In this document: one piece after another, positions 1 through 12,700 of the stretch
How the letters are laid out: every line of letters starts with the position of its first letter
Numbering within the stretch: position 1 is the stretch's first letter
From: Piper betle
Taxonomy: Eukaryota; Streptophyta; Magnoliopsida; Piperales; Piperaceae
Length of the DNA: 64,000 bases
Assembly (NCBI GenBank): GCA_033002965.1
Contig: JAURVB010014088.1
Location: forward strand, 122,501-186,500
Reading direction: 5' to 3'
Position numbers and translations under genes: made by a program
The notes under the pieces: model-generated
The model's input: only the letters and a program-made list of their open reading frames with translations
Database searches by the model: none
Told to the model about the DNA's origin: nothing

Positions 1-1523
1 AAAGCGTATTGCTTGTTGGGAGCATTACTAGCTCAAAATGCAGTTATTCGTAGTTCCCTGTTCTCTATTTGATACTTTGATATATTTCCGATCTATAACC
101 GAGTGTATTTGTTGTTATCTTCGCATTTTATTGTCCCCATCTGAAAGTTTTCTGATGGCACGCCGTTTGTCTAATGTAATAATGCTCTATCATGACAAGT
201 ACTCGTTTAATATTTTTTATAGGAGGGGGCTTGGTTTGTTCATGGGTATGTTCCTCGGAGCATTGGATAACCCACTAATGGAGGATGAGATGAGTGGGAA
301 GCAGAAGTTCATTTACACAGCAAATGGGAGCATTGGATAATATTGAGCTCAGCGAAGACTTTAGCGCTAATGGGTCTTATTTTCTCAGCCGCTGATTTAG
401 AGAAATAGAATACCATTATTGTATCACATTTCCTTACAATAAAGACAAGCCACTTACTTTCACTCATTTTTTGTAGTTTAGGCTCCGGAAAAGCATGACA
501 TGACTAATTCCGTGGTTGACGGGTGTGTAACCGGGGGTTCAGTGTCTGCAAGAGGTAACTTTAAATATAGTGGGCATCGTAATTGTTTGAAAACAAAGTA
601 AAAGTACATTAGAAGCGGATTAAGAGAAGTGAGTACAATGCGTTCTAAGTAGTCAATTGTTTCAGAATGTCTACATTGCACACTGTGAGGGCAAAGCACT
701 TAGTATTGATTCATCAAATAATGTTTGCCTACTTTGCACAGTTTTGGCCGAGATGTTGGATGTATACTTTTCTAAAGGTTGTTGTGATTGACAATTGAAC
801 TCTTTCAACAGGATCTTCTACTAAATAAAATGCACGAGAATAATTGGTTTTTTGTATTATTTGTCAGTATGCCTTTTGGGCACTGCAAACACCATATTTT
901 TTAATTGAGAACTTCATCTATTGATTGGGGAACCACCAACAAGGACATAATTTTACTTTTCTACAAATTCTAGTCAAACTATTTTAGCTCCATAGTTGGT
1001 GAATGCAAGCAAATGGATTAGTGTGCATGGCTGTAATATAATTATACAGCCAAGCAGTTGTTTATGCAGTATAACATTGTATGACACAGTTCATCATTTG
1101 ATGTTGAATTTTGTGGGTGGCTCATACTTATTTTTAAAGATTCCTCTTATAAAAAACAGTTTTATAGTTTGACGTGACTGTTCAATTGTGCAGACTAGGG
1201 ACCAAAAGTGCTGTTTAATAAATTGTTGAGAGGATGTTAAATGAAGCACATAGGTTTTGTTTTTTGAACAACTTCTTGTGCGCTTGAATTTTATGCCTTC
1301 CGCCATGGGAAAGAAGAGTGATGACATTGTAGCCTTGATTTTGATGCAGTTGTGTAATTTAATATTTTACCATTTGCAATGATACCTAAAGTTTTCTACA
1401 TTTTAATCTTTACTATTAGAGATAGTATTTTTACCTTTTGGTGTTTCCTTCTGCGCAGGAGGACCTAAAGCTTGGAGAGGCATAATCAACCATTATGCTT
1501 ACTGCGACCCTCCAGTTCCTTGA
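1..1523 (+). pseudogene. TIM22-like mitochondrial translocase, decayed 3' part
   Basis: Relic of a Tim17/22/23-family protein that would insert carrier proteins into the mitochondrial inner membrane. Three exon remnants occur in order. The first (from 223, after an intact TTTATAG acceptor) reads GLGLFMGMFLGALDNP and KQKFIYTA. After a frame change it reads SSAKTLALMGLIFSAA and hits a stop at 412-414. The second (about 476-554) reads EKHDMTNSVV, GCVTGG and SARG, then a phase-1 GT donor. The third (1459-1523) completes GGPKA in phase, then loses all similarity and stops. The N-terminal exon would lie before the window. Frame change, stop, a missing donor between the first two remnants and a lost C-terminus point to a pseudogene. 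The small exon matches and the frame errors seen elsewhere in this window leave a real but mis-sequenced gene possible. Confidence 0.6.
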
Positions 1524-1996
1524 AACAGGATGACTTTAATTTGCCTACAAGGAAACCCATTTTAATTTGCCTCCGAATTTTGCAGATGTGTGCATGTAAC
1601 TTACTCTAGGATTACAATTTTTTTCTCGTCAATCCATGGCCATGCATAATTTATTCTACAAAAAGAATGCAAAATAATCAATCTGGATTTTTTTTTCAGA
1701 CAAGTATCTATATCATGAACATTTCCTCCGTACTGTTCTTTTTTTTCCTGGTTGAATAGAAAACTAAATAATGCTCGCGATGCAATATGGCTCGAATTAT
1801 CTCCAGATTATGATAAGAAATAGGCTTCTTTAATAAAATCCATTACTAATGCTATTATTAGATCACGGTATGCAATATTTTGATGTATCTTCCATTTGTC
1901 TTTGAACATATTCATATCTTTGAGTTGTCTTACCACGATACAGTCTGAAGGAGACGGCATGTATATTACCTTAATTCGTTATATATGGTGATAATA
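1524..1996. other. Intergenic, no gene seen
   Basis: AT-rich sequence between the TIM22 relic and the duplicated segment. I see no coding similarity or clear repeat. Confidence 0.6.
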
Positions 1997-3410
1997 ATGC
2001 CGACGACAGAAATTAACATTACATTTCTAGCATCTAAAAATGAAAATAGCCCAGTGTTCATGATGTTGAGATACTATGGGATAAAACTAGTTGTTCTAAA
2101 AATTATACAAAGACTAAATACTGCTTGAAATCACTATTTCATCACGTGAATTATATTACAAAAGAGACTTATTAAGTATAAATGTGTAGTCAAATTGTGC
2201 TAATTTACTCTTCATCATCAGATAAAAACTCCTTGTCTAGTTTTAACTCGAGAGTTAAATCCGAGAAGTCGAGAAAGCATTTCACTTCGTGAAAAAGGGG
2301 TGAAACCTCTGGAAATACAATTCCTCAGTGCTTGGAATTGAAATCTCCATCTCCCCAAATTGGAGGTTCCCTTCTTCTCCTCGCCTTGGTGGCAGGCCGT
2401 CTCCGATCGCCATCGCCAGGTTCGTCCCTCTCCTCCTCTCTTGCGTCGTCTCCACACCTCAAAGGTAGTCGGATAGGCCCACGGTCGCTAGTCGCGTTGA
2501 TTGTTTTAGTTTACGATTCGTCTGCATTGCTCCAGATTGCTGCGATTTTTAAGATTCTTCGTGTCTTATTCAATGCCAAAGCAATTGTTTTGGTGCAGAT
2601 GATGCGTTCGTGCTTACAATTTGATGTTGTTTTGGCATGTTCTTCGCGTTTATGATATGTTGTGCAGTGTTAAGCAATTTGATGTTGGATTCTGAATTTT
2701 TTTTTTGGGGGTTGGGGGAATGCTAATGCTGTCGCCTTTGCACTTCACGGCTTGGCCTGTATGTGACGGCCGTTTACTTATTCCAGCTGGGGAAATCTAG
2801 ATAGTAGGATTTCAACGCTAATTACTGACATTTTCAATTTTTACACTCTCACCTTTGATTCGACTTCTTCGCCCAAGTCTTTGTCAATTCACTAGCTTAA
2901 GAGTTCTGTCACAAGCGAATAAAGCAGAAGAAGGTGGGGTTGTGGGGTTGAGGAAAGAGCGAAACTACGGGGTTTTAGAGAGAGGACAGGGGATGATTGG
3001 GAGAGGGCTTTGAAGCCAGAGAGGGACTTTCTTTTAAACGGCATTTCTTATCCGCGCTAATCAAACCTATTTTTTGTAGCTCTCAGCTTTCCCTTTCATT
3101 GAAATTTAACAACCTATTTCGGCTTTATTATGAGGTATGATTTATTATAATGTTAATTTTACCTATTGCTTGAGTTTTTTTAATATTTTAATTCAAGTTA
3201 TTTTAATGTTTACCGATTTTTTCAATCAGTTATAAATAAGCACATGTATCATTATTATGCACATATCAATTATTTAAGGCTTTATTATTACTCGTCGGTC
3301 ATGTCCTATAATTATGTCTGTTTTACAATTATTTTGTTAAAAAGTTAACTGTTTAATTATTTAAGAAGCTAATTGTTATTTGCATCTTTAAGTTCTTTAA
3401 CTTTTCATTA
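1997..3410. repeat. Dispersed duplicated segment, copy A (full length)
   Basis: About 1.4 kb that recurs, strongly similar, at 14670-16410 (copy B) and 16411-17490 (copy C), all in the same orientation. It opens with TGCCGACGACAGAAATTAAC and ends near CTTTAACTTTTCATTATA. Its middle (2330-2460) is a CT-rich stretch like a plant 5' UTR followed by an intron. It contains no conserved protein; the open frame at 2332-2655 resembles nothing I know. The unit may be a non-autonomous transposon or a duplicated promoter/first exon. I see no convincing terminal inverted repeats or target-site duplication. Confidence 0.8.
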
Positions 3411-3929
3411 TAATTATAATTATAATTTCCTAATTTTTCTAAATATAAATATTATTAAATCAATATTTATTTCTTATATGCTTTCCTAACATTAATTTTA
3501 TTCATATATATATTTTTATTATGTTGGTAAGGTTCAATTACTTTTCAAAACTTTATTTATATTATTTTAAAATATATTACACTTCACTCAAGTGCGAATT
3601 AACTTGAATTATGAATTTTACATATTTAATGTATTAATTATAATCTTTTATATATAATGTATATGCTATTCTTAGCATGCTACATTTTATTGTTTATATC
3701 TAAATTTGTAGATTAATGCACTATATTTATAAAATAATTTTTGTAATTTTCATATTGGTCTTAAATAAAAAAATATTTATTATTTTAAATAAATTTTTTT
3801 ATGGCAGCTGATACATTATGCAGGCCCTTGGCTAGTATATTGTATTATATCATATTATATATATATTGGAAAAGTTTATCTTAGTGAGGGTAGAGAGATT
3901 TTATAATATATAGGGTAAAGTTTATATAA
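3411..3929. other. AT-rich intergenic, no gene seen
   Basis: Very AT-rich (runs of TATA and ATTATAATT) between copy A and the TIR element. No coding signal is visible. Confidence 0.7.
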
Positions 3930-3934
3930 GCAAG

Positions 3935-4326
3935 GGGTAGGAAAAGATTCTTGCCCCAATCTCTAATCTGGACTGTCGTTGTGATCAGACGGTTCAGATT
4001 TGATGAAATATACATATATATCCTCCTCCCCCTCTTTCACCGTCAGACAACCATAGGGAAAGAGGGGAGGGGGGGGGGGGGCGGGAGGCGACTGGAGGGG
4101 GGGGTGTGCGGGGAGGGGGGTGCATTGGCCAGCGGCGGCCCCGAAGTCGGGGACCGGGGCTGCGGCGACAGGTAGGCAGAGGTCATGACTGGAGGGGGGT
4201 GATGGGAGCTGAATTGTGGGGGGGGGGAGGGTGGGGGAAGATTTTTTTTTCATTGAATCTGGGCCATCCGATCATAAGGACGCCCCAAATTAGATTTTGG
4301 GGGCAAGAAAATTTTCCTACACTTCC
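3935..4326. mobile_element. TIR element with G-rich core (MITE/MULE-like)
   Basis: The two ends are inverted repeats of about 70 bp. The right end (4255-4326) carries AATCTGGGCCATCCGATCA and GGGGGCAAGAAAATTTTCCTA; the reverse complement of the left end carries AATCTGAACCGTCTGATCA and GGGGCAAGAATCTTTTCCTA. The core (4040-4240) is extremely G-rich with runs of about 14, 8 and 10 G. It encodes no transposase, so the element is non-autonomous. I could not find a clear target-site duplication, so the superfamily is uncertain. Core open frames are glycine- or proline-rich and not credible as genes. Confidence 0.65.
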
Positions 4327-4334
4327 ATGATGCC

Positions 4335-6070
4335 TTGTACCTGAAGCATCGTGATGCCCAATTTGACGTTTGATCTCTTCTTCTTGTTTGTTTTAATATG
4401 GCGGGACTGCCAACTTGGGTCAGCCAATTGTGGGAGGCCGTTCCGTTCATCACCTTTGTCGTGGTTATTTTATGTGGTGCAATTTACTTGGTGTACTTAT
4501 TGCTCGGATATGTTTCATTCCTTGACAAATAAAAGTTTGAAGTTCGATTATAAGAAAAAGACACTTTCCGATAATGAATTTTTCTTTGTAATCAAATGAT
4601 GTCTTTCATATCACATTTAAATTTTTTGAATTTAGTCGAATATTTTATAAAGTAAATTCTTTACTTTCAATGACACCTAGTACATAGATTAATAAAGATT
4701 ATTAATTTTTATCTATGTGATTATGTTTTTAGATCATATATTTTATTCTGTTCTTAATACTAGTAGTATTAGACTGACTATCTATTGCTAGATTTAGAGA
4801 TTTGATTTTGTTTAAAGATAGAAAGATTAAATTTGTTATTTAATAAAATAAACTTTGTTTATCTATACATGTTGATTTACATATGAGATAAAGATATATT
4901 TATATGTCTTGGGTAAGTATTAAGCGCAAAAATTAAAATGTTACTTTGCATACACAATTTTATAGAAATACTGAAATTAAGGGCAAACGATAAGTTTATT
5001 ATTAATTAAGTAATTATCATGAATAATTAATTCTTATGGTTAAAAATTTAAATATACAATTTATATATAAAAGTTATAACTTTAACCCTATAAAACATAG
5101 GGTAAAATTGAAAATTCTAAATTTGTCGTCTTTAAATTAATATTTGACTTGAATATTGCATGTTAGATTAATGTAGTCTTAATTATTAATTTAATCACTC
5201 TTTGAATTTATTTCTATTTAAGTATAATTAATTAAATTAATTTTAGTAATTGAAAATTACTAATACTAATTTTTCGTAAGATGATACTTTTTTATTATTT
5301 TTATTACTTAATTTAGCAAGTGTACTTTCATTAAAATTTTAACATCAAATCCCAAAGAAATTAAGTTAGGCAAACATCTTTTGTTATTTTTAAAATATTT
5401 TTTAATGAATTTTATGAAATTAGTTACTTTTTTATAATTTTAATTATTGGAGCTAATTATGAATTGTTTGGATGTTTGTTCACATCAATTATTTTTTATA
5501 TGATTGTTTTTCTTTTAAAAAAGTCAATAACATCAATAACGTTAATGTTTCAATTAACATAAATAAAAAAAGGAGTATGAATATTAATTTTAATTGTACG
5601 ATTCAATTACATGTAAGAGTGATAGATGTCGTTTAGAGAAACGGTTGTCATTTATGTGTAAGATAAAAAAATATTTAATTTTTTCTTTCTATATTGAAGA
5701 GTGATCTAAAGTATTTAGAAGGAGTACCTGTTATCACTTTATTATTATTATATTATATATAAGCCTTATGATTTTGTTAGTTGTAAGCCGATTGGAATTA
5801 AAAAATAAATAAAACAGTCACTTGTAAAGTCTTATAACTGACCAACAAAAAGTTAGAGAAATAAATATAAAAATATTTATTTATTTTTTAAATAATTAAA
5901 TTTTAACAAAAATATTCAATGGACGAGTAATAGTTCTATTTAAAGTTGGTTGTAATTTGTAAGGCATTAGGACAACAACAGATTAATTAAAGCACATGTG
6001 AGATTAACAGATTAATTAAAACAGGTGGGACCGAATAGGAATTTTTTTTAGTATTTACTAACCTAACGAG
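4335..6070. other. AT-rich intergenic, no gene seen
   Basis: About 1.7 kb of AT-rich sequence with many short poly-A/T runs and no conserved open frame. It may include old transposon remnants that I cannot identify. Confidence 0.6.
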
Positions 6071-6079
6071 TAACGAGAG

Positions 6080-6741
6080 ACAGGGGGTTCTGTTCGGGGG
6101 ACATCACATCGGCTGGCCGAGAGTCAGGGTTTCCTCCTCCAGCCTGGACGGTGCTGCGGTGAAGAGCATCAGCCGCTTCGTCTCCTCCTCCTCCCCAAAA
6201 TTGTCGTCTTTTTTATCTTGCTTTCTTTTGGTAGCTGCAGGGGATTCGATTTGACTGCTGCCTCTTTGCTCCCCCACTGCCTGCATCATAGTTCATCGTC
6301 CTTCGCTGTCGGCATTTTCGTCTCGTCCGTAATGCGGTTTGGCTGCCATCGCTGGGCAGCAACAGTGTTGTTTTTTTCGGGGGCAGAATAATGTCATAGT
6401 GATGCGATCATTGCTCGTGTTTCATTATTGAAGATTGATGATTGGTGGAGATGGTAGGGTACTAGGTATGGGAGCCCCGAGTATGAACGTTGATGTGTTT
6501 CTTCTCCCGACCAATTCTCCATTTTCGAGTGCTCACTCAAAATGGGAGCATTCCCCTCCCCCAGTTTCTTATATTTGTATTTGTATTGGAACTCAATATT
6601 TTGTAAATTTTTATTGTTATAAATTCATAGTTCATACCAACAAAACAGTAGTGTAAAAGCGAATTCTGTGCTCATTTTGTAGGCCGCTCGGTGTGCTATT
6701 AACTGCTGTTGTTGCCAAGACGGCGGGTGGAGGTTTCAAGG
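6080..6741 (+). promoter_or_regulatory. MAP3Ke 5' flank and leader
   Basis: Base composition changes sharply at about 6080 from AT-rich to a GC- and CT-rich stretch typical of a plant 5' UTR. A TTTTGTAG acceptor at about 6681 precedes the segment holding the start codon, so an intron probably interrupts the leader. The donor is not certain. The transcription start is not identifiable. Confidence 0.45.
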
Positions 6742-9700
6742 ATGTCCAGGCAGGCTGCCTCTGCACCACATTTTCACAAATCCAAGACCTTAGAGAACAA
6801 ATATGTAACTTCTTCTTTTCTTCTTTCTTCTTCTTCGGCATTTACCCCCTAATCAATTATTTAGGCTACTCCCCTGGAGGCTGGAGGTGAGCATTTATGT
6901 ATAAATAAGAAGGTCATTTTGTTGCCTTTGTAGATGCTTGGTGATGAAATTGGCAAGGGTGCATATGGCCGAGTTTACAAAGGTCTGGACTTGGAAAATG
7001 GGGACTTTGTGGCCATCAAGCAAGTATCCTTGGAAAACATCCCCCAGGAGGATCTTAACGTCATCATGGTGAGCTTCCTCCCCATCATCAACCATTCTAT
7101 TATATATACATCTTATCCTCTATCTCCCTCCAAAAGCCTAACTTCTTCTCACCATTTTCTTTTGCTTGTCAACGACTATGCTTTGACGCTGGACTTGCTA
7201 TACACATCAGCAAGAAATTGATCTCCTCAAGGTACTTAACCATCTCCATTCTCTTTTGTTGCTTCGTTTTCTAGTCGTTAAGCTTCAGCTTGAATTGAAA
7301 AGTATATATAGGCTATATATCGGGCATTGTTGCATTTTTTGTTACCTGTTTTTGTTCCCAGAATTTGAACCATAAAAACATCGTGAAGTACCTCGGGTCT
7401 TTGAAGACAAAGACGCACTTGCACATCATTCTCGAGTGAGTATCCTTAAAGTTTCTTATACACTATCTGGCTACTCTGGTAAATCAAGGACCTATTTATA
7501 ACTTGTATAGCATATGGATACAGTGTTTTTTTTTTTGAGAAGTCGGGATTCATCTGTATGAAATGAGATCTTGGTTCGTGGCTAATTATGTTTACTCTGT
7601 TGAGTGAGGTAGTGTGTTTGTCATGATCTTTTCCCGAATCTCAATAGGTTGGATGGATCTATTTTATATCTCTTTTCTTGTTTTATGTATGACTGTTGTG
7701 GAACTCCTCTTGTATCTCTGCCATCAATATACAGATTAAACTCGCCAAAATGCCATGTCTTGAAAATATTGTATAATTCTAAACTAGTTTTGACCTCAAA
7801 TATTTTAGTCCCATGGCTACTAAATAAATTCCTGTCTCATTGTATGCAGATATGTTGAAAATGGCTCACTTGCGAACATAATTAAACCTACCAAATTTGG
7901 GCCTTTTCCTGAATCGTTGGTGGCAGTTTACATTGCACAGGCATGTGGAGAAGAAACCAACTCTATTGTTGAACTTTAAAATTCTTATTCTGATAGTTTG
8001 CCAATTCCTGCCTTACAGGTTCTAGAAGGTTTAGTATACCTACATGAGCAGGGTGTTATTCATCGAGATATTAAAGGAGCAAATATATTAACAACTAAAG
8101 AGGTAATGTGGCTTCCTTCATTGGGAAATGATGTAGCGTTTTTCTAGTTTATATTGCTTTATTATGTTTATATTTCTTGTTTATTATGTGGCATGATTTA
8201 TTTCATACAATCAGGGCCTTGTTAAACTTGCTGATTTTGGGGTAGCAACTAAACTCACTGAGGCAGATGTTAATACACATTCTGTTGTTGGTACACCATA
8301 TTGGATGGCTCCTGAGGTACTTCAATAGATATTCTTAATGGGGGTATCGTGTAATCCACTTTCTAAACTTAACTTGGGCCTCTCTAGTGATTTTGGGTTT
8401 AATGATGAGCAGTGGTGTATATTGCTGGTTCTACTTCAGAAACTAGGCAACTTGAACGTGGCTCTTTTTTTTATAATTTTTTACTGGGGGAAATTGTTGC
8501 TTTATGTTTGCTAAGCTTGTGGTTATGAAACTCATATGTAATATTGTTTGGCTCCAGGTAATTGAAATGTCAGGAGTATGTGCAGCATCCGATATATGGA
8601 GTGTTGGTTGCACAGTTATTGAGCTTCTTACGTGTGTACCTCCTTACTATGATCTCCAACCAATGCCAGCTCTATTTCGCATTGTTCAGGTGCTCATAAC
8701 TATTAGAATAATTTCTATTTTTAAGCTAGGGATCTCCAACCAATGCCGGCTCTCTTTTGCTTTGTTCAGGTGCTCATGACTGTTAGAATAACTTTTATTT
8801 TTAAGATAGGCCATATTGCTCTTTTATGAAATTAGTGCCTGTTTGTTTTTTTTGGGTTGGTATTATGCCTTCATGTAAAAGTACCCTTATTTCTATGTTG
8901 GCATCTACATTATGGAAAGAAGATTGCACCATAAGTAAAATTATTTTGAAATGGTCTGGCAGAATGAATTTCAGCTAACAGGAACGCTGACAATGTGGAT
9001 TTTGTTGCAGCATGAGTGTTCTAATTCTATTGTTTATAGTTCTCTTTCTGTTTTTGATATTTGATAGCTATCCTTCAGATATTACAAAAATGTCTTCGTA
9101 ATTCAGCAGAAATCAATGTTTTCTACGAGAAATTTTGATCATGAGTAATTTTCTTTTTCTCTAAATGATTGTTTTTTAATTTTTGATTGGCTAGTTTTGT
9201 TTGGCAGGATGCACATCCTCCGATTCCAGATTGGCTGTCTCCTGGCATCACAGATTTTTTGCACCAATGTTTTAAGAAGGTAAATGATAAATTGCATGAG
9301 CAAACTTTCATGACTATGGCTACTTTTTTATCTGAGGCTATGAGGTGCAGGATGCACTGCACAGGCCGGGTGCTAAAACACTTCTTCAGCATCCATGGAT
9401 ACTTAATTCTAGGCGTGTCTTACAGTCTTCTATTACAAGGTGGTTATACTTTGCTTTTTCATACCATGAAATAGATTTTTAAGTAATCTTCTGTATACAT
9501 ACATTTCTGGATCCTGCATTTGTAGTTTTTACATCGTTTTCATTGTGCATCCAGCTGAGCAGAATTTGTCATCTTTTTTTCAGGAACCTGCAACAACAAA
9601 CACTGGATAGTTTACCTGCAGAGGATCGTGTCAACGAAGAAAGTCCTTCTGATGTAAAACAGAAGGAAGAGGCATTTGCTTTTTCGCCAGTGAGCCTTTA

Positions 9701-12700
9701 CAAATTTTGTAATTCTTAAGTATATGGTTTGAAGTTTGATGATTGGCTGTTTGTTTCCTTAGCTTTTGTTAATGTATTCTTTTTTTGAAACGTATGTTTT
9801 CCCCTGCTTTTAGGGGCAAGAACTCCCTGCAAATGATACTTCATTGGAAGCTTTTAACATTAGCAAGTCAGAGGGGCAAGATATGCGGCCTAAACTTGGT
9901 CAGGAGGATGATCCACAACCGAGTTTGACAGGCTCAGAGCCTGATCAGAATGCAGAACAAGACTTGACATATGCAATCCACGACAATCCAGTTCCTCAAT
10001 CTAGTTCTGATAAACTATCCCCCACCGTTGAAGATGTCAAAATCAACAAGCAAGGTGAACATGAAAATGTGTTCAATGGAGGGGCTGATTTTTATGCACC
10101 AAGAAACAAGAATATCATAATTGGTGAACATGAAGAAAAACCTGAATTTCATCCCATGAAAACCCGGCATAAACCTCAAAAGGTAAAAACTTACTTATCT
10201 TTGCGTTTATACCTTATGTTTCATAAAATCTTACATGTAGTTATGTACTTTCTTAAAAGGCTGCAATGTCGTCTACTGTTGCTGGTGATCCCGAGTTGAG
10301 TAGATTTAGTGATCCACCTGGAGATGCTTCTCTTGATGATTTATTTCAGCCATTGCAAGGGAACCAGGAAGATGCTGGTGCCCAAGCTTCAACTTCTTCT
10401 CTCATGGGTCAAGAAAATGGTCATTTGCATGCTGTTGGAAAAAATGATCTGGCAACAAAGCTCAAGGGCAGGATGGATCAGAAAAGGGTTGAGAGTGAAC
10501 AAGGAAACAGAAATGGAGAGAATCTTTTACGCCTTATGATGGGTGTGCTAAGAGAGGACGTGATTAATATTGGAAGTCTGGTATGGTTCCTTAATAATGA
10601 ATGCATCTGACTCTTTCATTTGAATTTTTACTTTTGTACTTATAAAGAAGTTAACTTTGTTTTTATCTTGGTATACTGGTTATTTTCCCTCTATTGCAGG
10701 TTTTTGATGAAAATTTGCCGGGGGAAAATATTTTACCTGTGCAGGTGGGATAGCCTTATTACTTTTATCTCATCATTCAGTTCCTATAATGCTGTATCAT
10801 TGTGCTTTTTCTTGATTTCAATTAAGATTTACGCATTGATTTGGTAATATGCTTATTATAGGCTGTGGAGTTTAGTAGATTAGTAAGTTCTCTGAAGGCA
10901 GAACAACCTGAAGACGTGATTGTGTCTGCATGCCAGAAGCTTATCGCTTTCTTCCAGGAACGCCCTGAACAGAAGTTGGTTTTTATTACGCAGCATGGTT
11001 TGCTCCCATTGATGGAATTACTTGAAGTTCCTAAAAATCGAGTAATTTTCTTTGAGTCACTTGTGATTAGCTAGTTCTACTTTCTTATTTTAGTTCAATT
11101 TCATCTGTATGAAATGTATGCAATGACAGGTTATATGCTGTATTCTCCAACTTATCAATCAATTAGTCAAGGATAACTCGGACTTCTTGGAAAATGCTTG
11201 CCTTATTGGACTTGTCAGTATAATGTTATGATATGTTTGTTTAAATTCAAGGTCTAGAAGTCTCAACTATGATCATTCAACCATACTTTGTGATGCATAG
11301 GTACCAGTTGTTACGAATTTTGCATTACCTGATCGTTTACGGGAGATTCGAATGCAAGCAGCTTTTTTCTTGCAGCAACTTTGCCAGTGCAGGTGCATGA
11401 GTGTATTTGCTGTCTGCGCTCTTCTTTTTATTTATTTTGTAATATATTTTTTTATCTTGCCTGGTTGAGCTGGCTGTAATGGCTGTTTGTCTTTGATCCA
11501 GTTCCTTAACTCTGCAGATGTTTATAGCATGCAGAGGAATACCAATCTTAGTGGGTTTTCTAGAGCCTGATTATGCCAAATACAGGTTTTTACCCAAAAA
11601 TCCAAAATTGGATTCAGTTTAAACCTTCGATCTTAGTATTTACATCTCTTGTTTAAATCATTAGGGAGATGGTGCACCTAGCTGTAGATGGGATGTGGCA
11701 CGTGTTCAAACTCGAAACATCTACATCTAGAAATGATTTCTGCCATATAGCTGCAAAGAATGGCATACTCATTAGGCTAGTTAACACTCTTCATAGTTTG
11801 AATGAAGCTACTCGACTAGCCTCAATATCAGGTGCACGGTCTATTCTGGTAGATGGTAGTGCCCCTCAGCCTCAATCTGGCCCATTGGATGCCATTGTGA
11901 CACCACGAATGGTTTCCGGACAATTAGATCCTTCGAAGGTTAAACTTGGTAGTGACCATCTCCTGTCCTCACCTTCTCAGAGGTCAGATGCAAACCAGAC
12001 TGCCCTATCAGAAGGTCTTGGATTGGTAAAGCTGCCCAACTCTGAAAATCTTGAATATATGGGAACATCAATAAAAGAGACCATAAACACCGCCAACAAA
12101 GACTGGGTAATTGAAGCTGATGCATTCAAACAGCAGAGATTCACCAAATTATCGTCGGATAAGTCTCATAGACAAGTGGAACTTGCATCAAATGGGAGTG
12201 CAGGCGACCAAGTCCGCCCCTTACTTAGCTTGTTAGAAAAGGAGCCTCCTTCTGGACAAGTCTCTGGCCAACTGGAATATGTGCGTCATTTTTCTGGACT
12301 TGAAAGGCATGAAAGCAGATTGCCACTCCTGCATGTGTCTACTGAAAAGAAAACAAATGGGGAGCTGGATTTCCTTATGGCGGAATTTGTTGGTAATTTT
12401 CTTGTTGAACTTTTTAATTTTTTTGCACGGACTTTGAAGTTTGAAGATTCTGTTCTTCTTTGCAGAGGCTTCAAGGAAGGAAGAGAAAATGGAAGCATTG
12501 AACCCATTGCAAGAAACTTGCAATCTCAAACCTCAACATCTAAGAGAACTGGTCCTTATTCTGGCCCTACAACTTCAACTGAAGGAGCTTGGTCAACATC
12601 TGGCAAATCATCTCAAACAACATCCAGTGTACTTTCTGGTTCTGGCGTCCTAAATGCTAGACCAGGAAGTACAACGTCATCTGGGTTGCTCTCCCAAATG

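Noticed and set aside
2332..2655. 107-codon frame in repeat copy A, repeated in copy C (16771-17094)
   Set aside because: It is preserved only because the whole segment is duplicated, including leader- and intron-like parts. There is no domain and copy B has lost its start.
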